From Thermohalobaculum sp039821125 (GTDB lineage Bacteria; Pseudomonadota; Alphaproteobacteria; Rhodobacterales; Rhodobacteraceae): a stretch of DNA of 64,000 bases. The position numbers were made by a program, and so were the translations under genes. How positions within the stretch are numbered: the stretch's first letter is position 1; each line of letters starts with the position of its first letter. Of this stretch, positions 1-8,585 are shown in pieces. Under the pieces are notes generated by a model. That model was not told the DNA's origin. It did no database searches and saw only the letters and a program-made list of their open reading frames with translations. Location of the stretch: positions 1-64,000 of the forward strand of contig JBCBOR010000011.1 of the NCBI GenBank assembly GCA_039821125.1, read 5' to 3'.

Positions 1-99
1 ATCGTCGGTCTTGCCGGTGACAAGCAGAATGTTGCCAAGGTTCACGCCTGCCCGCAGCACACCGTGCGGGGCCAGTTGATCCAACACCTCTCTATCCAT
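1..99 (-). CDS. Transporter substrate-binding protein, N-terminal fragment
   Basis: The gene runs off the left edge and only its first 33 codons are visible, starting at an ATG at 99 on the minus strand. The peptide begins MDREVLDQLAPHGVLRAGVN and continues with NLGNILLV. In the amino-acid-type periplasmic binding family (PF00497 class) such an opening precedes the first ligand-binding strand. No signal peptide is visible, so the protein is either cytoplasmic or starts further upstream. It lies 17 bases downstream of another binding-protein gene on the same strand and probably shares its transcript. The family call rests on a short stretch and is tentative. Confidence 0.5.
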   Translation of the reverse strand, partial: MDREVLDQLAPHGVLRAGVNLGNILLVTGKTDD

Positions 100-116
100 C
101 GCGACTACCCCGCGCG

Positions 117-1004
117 TCAGACGGCTGGCGGTGCGCAGCACACCTGTTCATAGGCGTAGCGTTCCTTCAATGTGCCGAAGTGCTGGAATACATCCAGCGT
201 GACCTCGTAGGCCGGGCGCGTGATCTCGAGGTGCGGTGTCCAACACCCAAGCGTCTGATAGGTCGCGATGCAGTCGGCCAGCACGTCCTCGTCGATGTTC
301 GGAAAGAACGGTTTTTCAGCGGCCGCAATCTCGGCTGCGGGCGCCTCATTCATGTAGGCGCGCGTTTTGGCATAGGCCCGCGTGAACGCCTTGGCCATGG
401 CCGTCTCCAGCCACTCCGGTGTTGCGGCAAGCGAAGAAAACCCGTTCGGCCCGATCTGTGGGCCAACCTGGGCCACGACATGTCCGACGCCGTCCTTTTC
501 CAATTGCTGGGGGAAAGGGCCTTGCTGCTGGACATAGGCACCCCGTCCGTTCCGGAAGGCGCGGTCCATATCGGCGGCACCGCCCGGATTGATCGCCTTG
601 ATTTTCGAGAAGTCGATCCCGGCCTTGTGGCAGGCATACATGAACATTGCCAGGGGCTGGCCGCCTCCGAACAGGACAACCTCGGCGCCTTCCAGCTTCT
701 TCCAGTTGAAGTCTGGATCGGGTTCGCGTCCGGTCAGAAAGAAGCCGTCCATCTCGTTGATCTGGGCGAAATGCATCACCTTGGGCGTCTCTCCCCGGCC
801 CAGCACCCCGAAAGACTGCGACAGCGCCGTCTGGCAGACATGCACCTCGCCAGAGATAACCGCGTCGATGGCCGATTTGCCGGGCGGCGAGACGGACCAG
901 TCGTACTCCAGGCCCTCCTCTTTCAAAAAATTGCCAGACATCGTGGAAATCAGGGGCGAGTAAAACGCCGAGAACAGGGTGAATTGAATGTTGATCTTTG
1001 TCAT
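117..1004 (-). CDS. NMT1/THI5-like substrate-binding protein
   Basis: This 295-residue protein has the layout of NMT1/THI5-like or SsuA-like binding proteins, which bind small heterocycles, pyrimidine precursors or sulfonates. An opening strand (INIQFTLFSAFYSP) is followed by a segment like GKSAIDAVISGEVHV, typical of the ligand-gating region, and later by KKLEGAEVVLFGGGQPLAMF. It has no signal peptide, which is unusual for a transporter component and suggests a cytoplasmic role or a missed start. The neighbours (a deacetylase, an NTF2-like protein, gamma-glutamyltransferase and the hyuAB pair) fit a catabolic cluster for nitrogen-containing rings or amides. The ligand cannot be read from the sequence. 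No permease or ATPase lies beside it within the window. Confidence 0.7.
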   Translation of the reverse strand: MTKINIQFTLFSAFYSPLISTMSGNFLKEEGLEYDWSVSPPGKSAIDAVISGEVHVCQTALSQSFGVLGRGETPKVMHFAQINEMDGFFLTGREPDPDFNWKKLEGAEVVLFGGGQPLAMFMYACHKAGIDFSKIKAINPGGAADMDRAFRNGRGAYVQQQGPFPQQLEKDGVGHVVAQVGPQIGPNGFSSLAATPEWLETAMAKAFTRAYAKTRAYMNEAPAAEIAAAEKPFFPNIDEDVLADCIATYQTLGCWTPHLEITRPAYEVTLDVFQHFGTLKERYAYEQVCCAPPAV

Positions 1005-1088
1005 GTGGGGATCCGTTTGCTTCAGGATTTCAGGAAACCTCCGGATTTGGCTTCATGCCGTCCAACCCGACTGGTGATTTTGGGTTTT

Positions 1089-1745
1089 TCAGCGTCCGCC
1101 CGTGGTCACGTACGGAGCCATCGGCTTCACTTGGACGCCCCGGCGCAGCGGCACACAATCTGCCGGAAAATCCTGCCTGAAATGTCCGCCGGCAGCGCGG
1201 ACCATATCGATGAAGCGTCCGAGATGCGCCATCGCGCCGGTGGGAAGATCGTGCAGAACAACCAGTGGCCACGTTTGATCGGCGATCATCTGCATCGCGG
1301 TTTCCGGCCAGGCGTCAGGGTCCTCCCAATCGCGTGGTACGACGTTCCACAGAACACATGTGAACTTCGCGCCTTCAAGCCGCGCAAGGGCCTCAGCGCT
1401 CAGCAAGTGGTTGCCCAAAGCGCCGCCGCCGCCAAAGGGCCGGAACAGCTTTTCGTCGCCAACAAGCCCATCCAAAAGGGTCTGGGTTTGGTCAATTTCG
1501 GCAACCGAGGCCGCTTGATCCGCCATCGTCCCAAGCGGGACAGCATGGGTATACGTGTGGTTGCCAACCCAATGCCCTTCCGCGCGAGCGCGGTGCGCCA
1601 GCGCGAGGCATGCCGGATCGTCTGCCAGTTTGTGCCCGAGAACAAAGAAGGTTGCTTTGATCTCTTCGCGTTTCAGAATGTCGAAGACCATCGGGGTGAC
1701 ATTCGGATCCGGACCGTTGTCAAAGGTCAGGGTGATGTCAAACAC
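1089..1745 (-). CDS. Polysaccharide deacetylase (NodB-homology) family protein
   Basis: A compact 218-residue NodB-fold protein from the metal-dependent carbohydrate esterase 4 superfamily. This superfamily removes N-acetyl groups from sugars, and some members open cyclic amides such as allantoin. Motif 1 is TFDNGPDPNVT at residues 6-16. The usual TFDDGP has a second Asp that binds the metal, and here it is Asn. Motif 2 is GNHTYTH, carrying the two metal-binding histidines. No signal peptide or anchor is seen, so it probably acts in the cytoplasm. That is more like the PuuE/allantoinase-type branch than peptidoglycan deacetylases. The start is a GTG at 1745. Its place beside hydantoinase-type genes makes a small-molecule amide substrate plausible, but this is inference. 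Confidence 0.8.
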   Translation of the reverse strand: MFDITLTFDNGPDPNVTPMVFDILKREEIKATFFVLGHKLADDPACLALAHRARAEGHWVGNHTYTHAVPLGTMADQAASVAEIDQTQTLLDGLVGDEKLFRPFGGGGALGNHLLSAEALARLEGAKFTCVLWNVVPRDWEDPDAWPETAMQMIADQTWPLVVLHDLPTGAMAHLGRFIDMVRAAGGHFRQDFPADCVPLRRGVQVKPMAPYVTTGGR

Positions 1746-1816
1746 GCCTGACTCTCTGCCGATTGATCGAACGATACTGTTTCAAAGACAGTCCAATCAA
1801 TGTGACGAGCTTGCGA

Positions 1817-2230
1817 TCAGGCCCAGCCCAAGGCTTTGAGCGATTCAGTGTCGTTCCAGATCTTCGTCATGTGGGTGATCTTCCCGCCCGCAAACTCCAT
1901 CGAGTAGACGTAATCAGCGGCGATGCTTTTGCCGGTCGGGGCCATTGGCCCGCCGTCTGCGGTGTGTGTGCCCTTGAAGACGGCGAAGGCCAGCACAACG
2001 TCCCGGTCGGCATCCTCGGCGAAGCCTTTCATTTCGTAGTGCCCGTCCGGCAGTGGAACCAACAGGCCCTTCATCCACTCGGTATAGGCCTCCAAGGTGT
2101 GGGTCTCGGCCAAGGCCACCGACTGGCAGGAGAAGCTGGCCTCGGCAGCACAATATTGAGCACACTCGGCCCAGCCTTTCCCGGTCTCGCATGCATCAAA
2201 GAAGTGTTTTGCGGTCTCAATGTTGCTCAT
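1817..2230 (-). CDS. NTF2-like / SnoaL-like protein
   Basis: A 137-residue cone-fold protein of the NTF2/SnoaL superfamily. The sequence starts MSNIETAKHFFDACETGKGW, the usual first helix of this fold. A strand ending in DYVYSMEFAGGKITHMTKIW follows, corresponding to the later sheet that lines the pocket. Start codons further upstream exist, but the ATG at 2230 has a good GGGAG ribosome site just before it. Family members range from isomerases and cyclases to non-enzymatic pocket proteins, so no reaction can be assigned. It is co-directional with the deacetylase and binding-protein genes and is probably transcribed ahead of them from the gap to its right. Confidence 0.75.
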   Translation of the reverse strand: MSNIETAKHFFDACETGKGWAECAQYCAAEASFSCQSVALAETHTLEAYTEWMKGLLVPLPDGHYEMKGFAEDADRDVVLAFAVFKGTHTADGGPMAPTGKSIAADYVYSMEFAGGKITHMTKIWNDTESLKALGWA

Positions 2231-2740
2231 CTCTCGTCTCCCAAGTCTCTTTGTCGCCAACCATCAAGGCCCGAAGACTATCCTCCGCGCCTTTGGTTGG
2301 CATGTGAAAATCGCACGCGCTCTGGGCGTGTCACCCACCACAGCGCATCCCCATCTCAGACCTGCCTATACCATGCTGGGCGTCACCTCGAAGATGCTGT
2401 CGCTATCGTGGCGGCAGTAGAAATCTGAACCACTCGGGCCGCTCATCCTCGGCGCGCCTACACCTGCTGGTCGTGTGAATCCACGCTGCTACGATCGCAT
2501 TCTTCTTGTGTCACATTCCGCGAAGCTATGCGTACTTTGATAAATCTGTTTCCGGCATCGATGGGTTTTACCATCTAGGTCACGGTGGCATCACGGTTTC
2601 CTCCCCGCTGGAAGACTATCGCAGGCATTGCCTCTGTCTTGTTTTGTGCGCATCAATCACCGTCGGTGACCTGCCAGCAAAGACGGGATATCGAGTGACT
2701 CGACCCTGGCCAGTTTCATAGTGAGAAATCGGAGTCTCTA
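2231..2740. other. Intergenic region between divergent genes
   Basis: About 510 bases separate the NTF2-like gene (leftward) from the gamma-glutamyltransferase gene (rightward). I see no protein family in any reading frame, no RNA gene and no clear hairpin with a T-run. The region should hold the promoters of both divergent units. A 71-codon open frame at 2506-2721 has no recognisable composition or ribosome site. Confidence 0.4.
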
Positions 2741-2780
2741 GTGTCCGAACCTGATCCGAGAATTCCCATTTTTTTCCCAT
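2731..2780 (+). promoter_or_regulatory. Probable true start of the gamma-glutamyltransferase gene and T7 frameshift site
   Basis: GGAG at 2731-2734 is followed after six bases by GTG at 2741. The peptide from this GTG reads VSEPDPRIPI up to the T7 run at 2769-2775. Removing one T would continue it as FSHGRPSVRGTRGMVSS into the main gene. Without the change the frame ends at a TGA near 2884. This decides the likely original start. Confidence 0.55.
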
Positions 2781-2810
2781 GGTCGTCCGTCGGTACGCGG
2801 AACACGTGGA

Positions 2811-4361
2811 ATGGTGTCATCAGCTCATCCTCTCGCATCCCAGGCCGGGATCCGGATGTTGCAACAGGGTGGGAATGCATTTGATGCAATCGCAGCCACG
2901 GCTGCAGCGCTGAACGTGGTCGAGCCATTCATGTCGGGCCTCGCCGGACTTGGGATGGCCACCGTCTATACCGCCGCGGACCGACGTGTCCGTAGCCTGG
3001 ATTTTCACCCACCCGTGCCGCGTGCATTTGACTCGGCAAAGATCACCAAGGCCGAAACAGTTGATGGCGCGAATGCCAGCGGCGTGCCGGGCAATCTGGC
3101 GGGCTGGTGCTTTCTGGTTGAAGAACTCGGAAACCTGGAACTGAAGCAAATTTTCGCACCGGCGATTGAGTATTCGCTGGAGGGCGTCGTCACGTCACCA
3201 TTCTTCAAAGCGATGACTCAAGCTAGCCTTGGTCGAAATATGCAGCCGGAATGGCACGATCTCTACTTTGAAGGAAGCAATGGCGGGGCCATCGACGTCG
3301 TTCTCAGGCAACCAGACCTTGCGCGTACGCTCACAGCCATTTCTGAGGAGGGGCCATCGTACCTCTATGACGGCCCACTTGGCGCAAAGATGGTCGCCCA
3401 TATAGGTGAGCTTGGTGGATGCATCAGCCTAGAGGATCTCGAGGCGGTAGAGCCTTTCTGGGAAGAACCTGTGGCGGTGTCTTTCGTGGGCCTCGATGTT
3501 CATGTTCCCCCGCCGCCAGCGGAGTCGTTCCAGTTTTTGCTGGCGCTTGGGATCCTCGAGACAGCCGGGCTGGATGGGGCCGAGCATCTATCGGCACCGC
3601 ACCTCGATCGCGTCTTTCGCGCGATCCGTCTTGCTGCCGAATGCAGGATTCAAAACAACAAGTGCACGTCCGACCGCGCCCGGGAGCTCCTCGGTCGCCT
3701 TGGAATCGATCAGCTCTGCAGTCGGTTGGATACGCCGGAGGCTGTTTGCGGTCGCACCGAGGGTTTTGGCGCTGGCGCTCTTTCGGTCGAGAGCACAGAC
3801 CGTGAGCACACGACTTCGCTGTCTGCCGTCGATATCGATGGCAACGCAGTGTGTCTGACACAAAGCCTCGGTTCGATGTTCGGGTCCGGCGTTGTCATCC
3901 CAGGCACCGGCGTTTGTATGAACAATTTCATGAACTGGGGCGATCTCGCTCCAGCCTCTCGGAACTTTCTGAAAGGAGGCGAACGTTTCGGGATGTGCCT
4001 TGCTCCTTCTATCTCGCTGAAAGATGGTGCCTTTGCGCTGGCGCTGGGGACGCCAGGCAGCTACGGCATCCTTCAGACGCAGGTTCAGGCAATGGTGCAT
4101 CATCGTCTGTACGGTCTCGACCTGCAGGCCGCCATTGACGCGCCTCGGGCCAGACTATGGGACGGTTGTAGGATTGAGCTAGAGAACCGCATCGAAGCGC
4201 CCGTCATTGAGCAATTGAGACAGCGCGGCCACGACGTAAGCTCGATCGCACCGTTTTCGATGGTTTGCGGTGGTATGCATGCCATTAGCCGAGACCCGAA
4301 GACCGGCGTCCTTGTCGGCGCTGCAGACAGCCGCCGTGATGGCGCGGCTCTTTCGTTTTGA
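2811..4361 (+). CDS. Gamma-glutamyltransferase family protein, 5' end apparently frameshifted
   Basis: An Ntn-hydrolase of the gamma-glutamyltranspeptidase family, which transfers or hydrolyses the gamma-glutamyl group of glutathione and related amides. The family opening GMVSSAHPLASQAG is present at the first Met. GGNAFDAIAATAAALNVVEP and NASGVPGNLAGW follow. HTTSLSAVDIDGNAVCLTQS contains the processing/catalytic Thr region, then a GSGVVIPGTGVCMNN segment. The frame stays open upstream of 2811 and still reads family-like residues (HGRPSVRGTRG), but it holds no ATG, GTG or TTG. A GTG at 2741 with a GGAG site six bases before it lies in another frame, and the two frames join at a run of seven T. 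No signal peptide is visible. The gene is therefore either a recent mutant, a slippage-dependent gene or a sequence error. Confidence 0.85.
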   Translation: MVSSAHPLASQAGIRMLQQGGNAFDAIAATAAALNVVEPFMSGLAGLGMATVYTAADRRVRSLDFHPPVPRAFDSAKITKAETVDGANASGVPGNLAGWCFLVEELGNLELKQIFAPAIEYSLEGVVTSPFFKAMTQASLGRNMQPEWHDLYFEGSNGGAIDVVLRQPDLARTLTAISEEGPSYLYDGPLGAKMVAHIGELGGCISLEDLEAVEPFWEEPVAVSFVGLDVHVPPPPAESFQFLLALGILETAGLDGAEHLSAPHLDRVFRAIRLAAECRIQNNKCTSDRARELLGRLGIDQLCSRLDTPEAVCGRTEGFGAGALSVESTDREHTTSLSAVDIDGNAVCLTQSLGSMFGSGVVIPGTGVCMNNFMNWGDLAPASRNFLKGGERFGMCLAPSISLKDGAFALALGTPGSYGILQTQVQAMVHHRLYGLDLQAAIDAPRARLWDGCRIELENRIEAPVIEQLRQRGHDVSSIAPFSMVCGGMHAISRDPKTGVLVGAADSRRDGAALSF

Positions 4362-4577
4362 AGAATTGCGCCCTGTCGGCCCGGTTCATGCCCTTCACAA
4401 CCGCCGTGAATGCTTCAGCAATCGCCGCAAACTGGGTGGGCATCCACACGATCACCGCCGTTTCGGATGGTAGAGATGCGTAACCGGGGCACGCTCTGCA
4501 TGCACCGGTCATACGCCGATCTCCCTAGCCGACCATAGGCTCCCGGCCGTCACTGGCACTTCGATCCTCAAGAAGCG

Positions 4578-6347
4578 TCAGCCGCGAACCTCTGCGCGCA
4601 GCGCTTCGGTTGCTGGCAGGTCGAGTGCCCAGCCGTAACCGTCATCGACCGGGGTCAGCAGGACACCGTAATCGTCGCGCGCATGCTCGGCGCTGATAAA
4701 GCCATCGAGAACATCGTCCAGGACCTTTTGGGGGTCTCGTTCCAGCGGGTCGCCATAACCGCCGCCTGACGGGGAGTAGTAGCTGACGACATCGCCGATC
4801 TCCGTTCGCATTCCAGAGAACTTTGCGTACTCCTGGCGCGTCTCGCCGGAATGGATGTTGTGGATCTCCATCTTGCCAACGGCACCCTCTCCTCCGCCGA
4901 ACACGCCCCAGGGCGGATCAAGGTGCCGGTCGCTCTCGTGGGTCATGAAGCCGGGCGTAAGATAGCGCTGGGACTTCACCACGCCCAAGCCGCCTCGGAA
5001 TTTGCCCGCGCCTGGGGGAACGTCGTCGCGCACCTCGTAGCGGTCACAGATCAGCGGCAGGTGCATGCCCAGATCCTCCAGCGGGTTATTGCGCGTGTTT
5101 CGCATCAGCTCCTCGACCGTGTCGGGGCCGTCCGAGGCTGGGCGTCCTCCCATCGCGGCCTCGTTGACTTCGAGGAACACCCAATACTCGCCGTTTGGCC
5201 GCACGCCGGAATAGGCCGCGAAGCTGAGCGTTGCGCCGTTACCAGCCGTGCAGCGGTCCGGCAGGACCGGGGCAAGCGCCTTGATGACCAAGTCGGCCAT
5301 GCGTTGGATCTGGCAGAACCGGGCCTCCGCCGCGGCGGGGGCAATGGGGTTGAAGATGCAACCCTCGGGCGCGGTCACCTTGATCGGCCGGAACGAGCCT
5401 TCATTGGCCGGGATGTCGTCGGCGGACGTATAGGTGTCCAGCAGCAACGCTCGGAAGACGAAGAAGGCAGCGACCTTGGTAGAGCCGTCGAAGGGCACGT
5501 TGAACGCCGTTGGCACCTGGGGCGAGGACCCGGTGAGGTCAACCTCGACGCTGTCGCCCTCGACCCGCACGCAGACCTTGATCGGCAGCGTCTTGTCCCG
5601 GTTGCGCCCGTCATCGTCCAGGAAGCCTTCGGCGAAGTATTCACCGTCCGGTATCTTGGCGATCTCGGCCCGCATCCGCCGTTCGGTGTAATCCATCAGC
5701 TGCTTGGTGGCCTGGATCACTGTGTCCTTACCATAGGTCGTGATCAGGTCCTCGAACCGGCGTACGCCCAGTTCGGCCGAGGCGATCTGCGCTTCGAGAT
5801 CCCCCATGACCAGCCCAGGCACCCGCGTGTTGTCGCGAATATACTTCCAGAGGTCTTCGTTGCGTACGCCTTCGTTGTAGAGCTTCACGCCGTCCAGCAG
5901 CATTCCCTCGGCCCAGACATCCGGCACATCGATGATCAGTCCGGGCGTCGCCGCGCCGATATCGACGTGGTGCGCGGTGTTGGCCGAGAAGCCGACCAGC
6001 TCACCTGAAGCGAAGACCGGCATGACGATGGCGATATCCGGGCTATGAGAGGCGCCCTTGTAGGGGTGATTGTGGATGACGCAATCGCCAGGTTTCCAGT
6101 CGGACAACGGCACCGATTGCTCGATCCCACGCAGATACCCGGGCAGCGAGCCGATGTGCATGGGCGTCGAATCCGACTCGCACAGCGTGTTGTATTCTGT
6201 GTCGAAGAGACCTGCCCCCAGGTCCTGGCTTTCCCGGATGATCGAGGAATAGCTCATGCGGTAGAGCACGTTGCCCATCTGCTCGGCGATCGAATGCAGT
6301 GCACCGCCGACGACTTGCAGGGTGATCGGGTCGAGTTCTTTGGTCAT
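4578..6347 (-). CDS. hyuB: Hydantoinase B / oxoprolinase family protein
   Basis: This 589-residue protein is the B subunit of an ATP-dependent N-methylhydantoinase/5-oxoprolinase-type enzyme, which opens hydantoin, oxoproline or related lactam rings. Diagnostic stretches are DPITLQVVGGALHSIAEQMG at the start, HNHPYKGASHSPDIAIVMPV, a central AFNVPFDGSTKVA and the late GAGKFRGGLGVVKS. The ATG at 6347 is preferred over an in-frame upstream start because GGAGGGA precedes it. It begins 17 bases after the stop of the hyuA-like gene, so the two are translated from one message and should form one complex. The same pairing occurs in acetone and acetophenone carboxylases, so the exact substrate is open. 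Confidence 0.92.
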   Translation of the reverse strand: MTKELDPITLQVVGGALHSIAEQMGNVLYRMSYSSIIRESQDLGAGLFDTEYNTLCESDSTPMHIGSLPGYLRGIEQSVPLSDWKPGDCVIHNHPYKGASHSPDIAIVMPVFASGELVGFSANTAHHVDIGAATPGLIIDVPDVWAEGMLLDGVKLYNEGVRNEDLWKYIRDNTRVPGLVMGDLEAQIASAELGVRRFEDLITTYGKDTVIQATKQLMDYTERRMRAEIAKIPDGEYFAEGFLDDDGRNRDKTLPIKVCVRVEGDSVEVDLTGSSPQVPTAFNVPFDGSTKVAAFFVFRALLLDTYTSADDIPANEGSFRPIKVTAPEGCIFNPIAPAAAEARFCQIQRMADLVIKALAPVLPDRCTAGNGATLSFAAYSGVRPNGEYWVFLEVNEAAMGGRPASDGPDTVEELMRNTRNNPLEDLGMHLPLICDRYEVRDDVPPGAGKFRGGLGVVKSQRYLTPGFMTHESDRHLDPPWGVFGGGEGAVGKMEIHNIHSGETRQEYAKFSGMRTEIGDVVSYYSPSGGGYGDPLERDPQKVLDDVLDGFISAEHARDDYGVLLTPVDDGYGWALDLPATEALRAEVRG

Positions 6348-6364
6348 GGTCCTGTCCCTCCCTC

Positions 6365-8449
6365 TCAATTGCGTGCGACGCGCATGTCGCCGTGCCCGAG
6401 CACGGTCGCGGTGAAGCCCGGCGGCACGATGGTGGTAGAGTTATGTTGCGTGACGATGGCCGGGCCGGTGATCGTGTCGGCGGCCAGCAGCCGTTCGCGG
6501 TCATAGCGGGGTGTGGCCAGTGCCTGACCATCGTCGAAGACGGTGTCGTTTGTGTACATCAGCGCCTCGTCCGGGTTCTGTCGCCCGCCATGGACGAGAT
6601 CGGGCAGCCGCAACTGATCCACATCTGCGGACGCGACGACGCGCAGTGTGACCCCTTCGGTAATCTGATCGCGGAAGGCGTGGCCATAGGTCTCTTTGTG
6701 AACATCATAAAAGGCGTCGATGACCCGTTGCTTGTTTTCTTGCGTCAGCGGCCCCTCGGGCATATCGGCGCGGAGCTCGAAGCCCTGGCCGAGATAGCGG
6801 CACTCCATGATCTTCTTGAAGTGACGAGCCGCATCCGGGATCCCGTCGTCGGACAGCTGGGCGTTGGCCTCGGCGGTCAATGCGTCGGCGATGGCGTTGA
6901 CCTTGGCCAGTGCTGCGTCATCGGCGTCGTTGATCGTAACCAGCACGGACTGTGTGTATTCGTACTGCAAATCCGTCACCAACAGCCCCATCGCCGCCGT
7001 AATTCCGGGTTGCAGCGGTGAGATCACGTCCTTGGCCTGGATCAACTCGGCCAGTGCCACGGCATGCAGTGGTCCGGCGCCACCAAACCCCATCAGCGTG
7101 AAGCCGCGTGGGTCAATCCCCTTGGCGACCGAGTTTGCGTTGATCGCGAGCGCCATGTTGTTGTTGACGATCTTCAGGATCCCCAGCGCGGCGTCCTGGA
7201 CGCTGAGACCAAGGGGACCGGCGATATGCTCCTGAATGGCTTTCTCGGCCAATGCCTTGTCGATGGACAGATCGCCACCCAGAAACCGCTCCGCGTCCAG
7301 ACGGCCGAGCGTGACCTGCGCGTCGGTCACGGTTGGCTCGGTCCCGCCTTGCCCGTAGCATGCAGGGCCCGGTGATGCGCCGGCCGACCGCGGACCGACG
7401 CGGAAGGCTCCCCCTTCGTCGATATAGGCAATGGACCCGCCCCCAGCTCCGATGGCGTCGATGTCGATCATGGGGGCCAGAACGGGCAGGCCGTCGACCT
7501 CGGTATCGCGCGGGTTCTTCATGCGGAGCTGGCCGTCCTGAATGACCGAGATATCCGCAGACGTGCCCCCAATATCGATGGTGATCACATTGCCGGTGTC
7601 GCAGTGTCCACCTGTCCAGCGGCCGCCGATCACGCCGCCCGCAGGCCCCGACAGCGACAGCCCGATCGGGCGCGTGGCCGAGTTCTCGATGGTCGAGATC
7701 CCGCCGTTCGACTGCATGATCCGCACGATCGCCTCGACGCCGTTCTCCTTCAGGCGGCTTTCCAGCCGCCGCAGGTACAACGCCGTCTTCGGGCCGATAT
7801 AGGCGTTCATCGCGGTGGAGGAGAACCGCTCGTATTCCCGGATCACGTTCACGATCTCGGACGAGCAGCAGATGAACGCGTCAGGCATCACCTCGGCCAC
7901 GATCTCCTTGGCGCGCTTCTCGTGTGCGTCGTTCAGGAACGAGAACATGAAGCCGATGATCACCGCGCCAATCCCGCGCTTCTTCAGCAGTTCTGCCGCT
8001 GCGCGCACCTCGTCCTCGGCCAGCGGCGTCTCGATCTCTCCGGTCGGTGGCGAGAGCCTTTCCGTGATCGGCAGGCGGTTGCGGCGTTTCACCAGCGGCT
8101 TCGACTGCCAGGGCACGTCGAACTGCAACGAAAAGTTATGCGGCCGCTTGTGGCGCGCCATGTGCAGGATGTCGCGGAACCCGCGGGTGGTCAGCATGCC
8201 GACCTCGGCCCCGTTACGCTCGATCACCATGTTGGTGGCGACCGTCGTGCCGTGGAACAGCATGTCGATATCGCCGGGCTCAACGCCTGCCTGCTCACAG
8301 ACTTGCAGAACACCCGCGACCACGCCCTCGGACTGGTCGTGCGGGGTGGAGGGGACTTTGGTCACCGTGACGTTCTGGCCATCATGGCCAGGGCGCTCCA
8401 GCACGATGTCGGTGAAAGTCCCGCCCACATCCACACCAACTCGTATCAT
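6365..8449 (-). CDS. hyuA: Hydantoinase A / oxoprolinase family protein
   Basis: A 694-residue A subunit of the hydantoinase/oxoprolinase family, the ATP-binding partner of HyuB. It opens with the actin-fold phosphate loop GVDVGGTFTDIV, then FHGTTVATNMVIERNGA and LTTRGFRDILHMARHKRP. A central GGTSADIS and GAGGGSIAYIDEGGAFRVGP, then GFGGAGPLHA, complete the family pattern. Length is normal for a stand-alone A subunit. It is the first gene of the hyuAB pair, and its promoter should lie between 8450 and 8585. Together with the nearby gamma-glutamyltransferase it could degrade glutathione-derived 5-oxoproline, but substrates of this family cannot be read from sequence. Confidence 0.92.
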   Translation of the reverse strand: MIRVGVDVGGTFTDIVLERPGHDGQNVTVTKVPSTPHDQSEGVVAGVLQVCEQAGVEPGDIDMLFHGTTVATNMVIERNGAEVGMLTTRGFRDILHMARHKRPHNFSLQFDVPWQSKPLVKRRNRLPITERLSPPTGEIETPLAEDEVRAAAELLKKRGIGAVIIGFMFSFLNDAHEKRAKEIVAEVMPDAFICCSSEIVNVIREYERFSSTAMNAYIGPKTALYLRRLESRLKENGVEAIVRIMQSNGGISTIENSATRPIGLSLSGPAGGVIGGRWTGGHCDTGNVITIDIGGTSADISVIQDGQLRMKNPRDTEVDGLPVLAPMIDIDAIGAGGGSIAYIDEGGAFRVGPRSAGASPGPACYGQGGTEPTVTDAQVTLGRLDAERFLGGDLSIDKALAEKAIQEHIAGPLGLSVQDAALGILKIVNNNMALAINANSVAKGIDPRGFTLMGFGGAGPLHAVALAELIQAKDVISPLQPGITAAMGLLVTDLQYEYTQSVLVTINDADDAALAKVNAIADALTAEANAQLSDDGIPDAARHFKKIMECRYLGQGFELRADMPEGPLTQENKQRVIDAFYDVHKETYGHAFRDQITEGVTLRVVASADVDQLRLPDLVHGGRQNPDEALMYTNDTVFDDGQALATPRYDRERLLAADTITGPAIVTQHNSTTIVPPGFTATVLGHGDMRVARN

Positions 8450-8585
8450 CGCAAGGTCCTTTCCTGAGAAGTCTTGGGGTTGGCCACCGGGGCCCGCTCA
8501 GGAAACCGCCAGCACGAGGCTCGGCAACGGATTGCTTGGGCCGACAAGACTAAGATCGCAAAGCCTTGCAAATTTTCTGCACGCA

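Noticed and set aside
180..1751. 523-codon plus-strand open frame
   Set aside because: It lies antisense to two genes with clear families, and its residues are Arg/His-rich without any motif. It is a GC-rich shadow frame.
4285..4512. 75-codon minus-strand frame between gamma-glutamyltransferase and hyuB
   Set aside because: The stretch SETAVIVWMPTQFAAIAEAF looks protein-like and may be a gene remnant, but no family is recognised, there is no clear ribosome site, and it overlaps the end of the gamma-glutamyltransferase gene.
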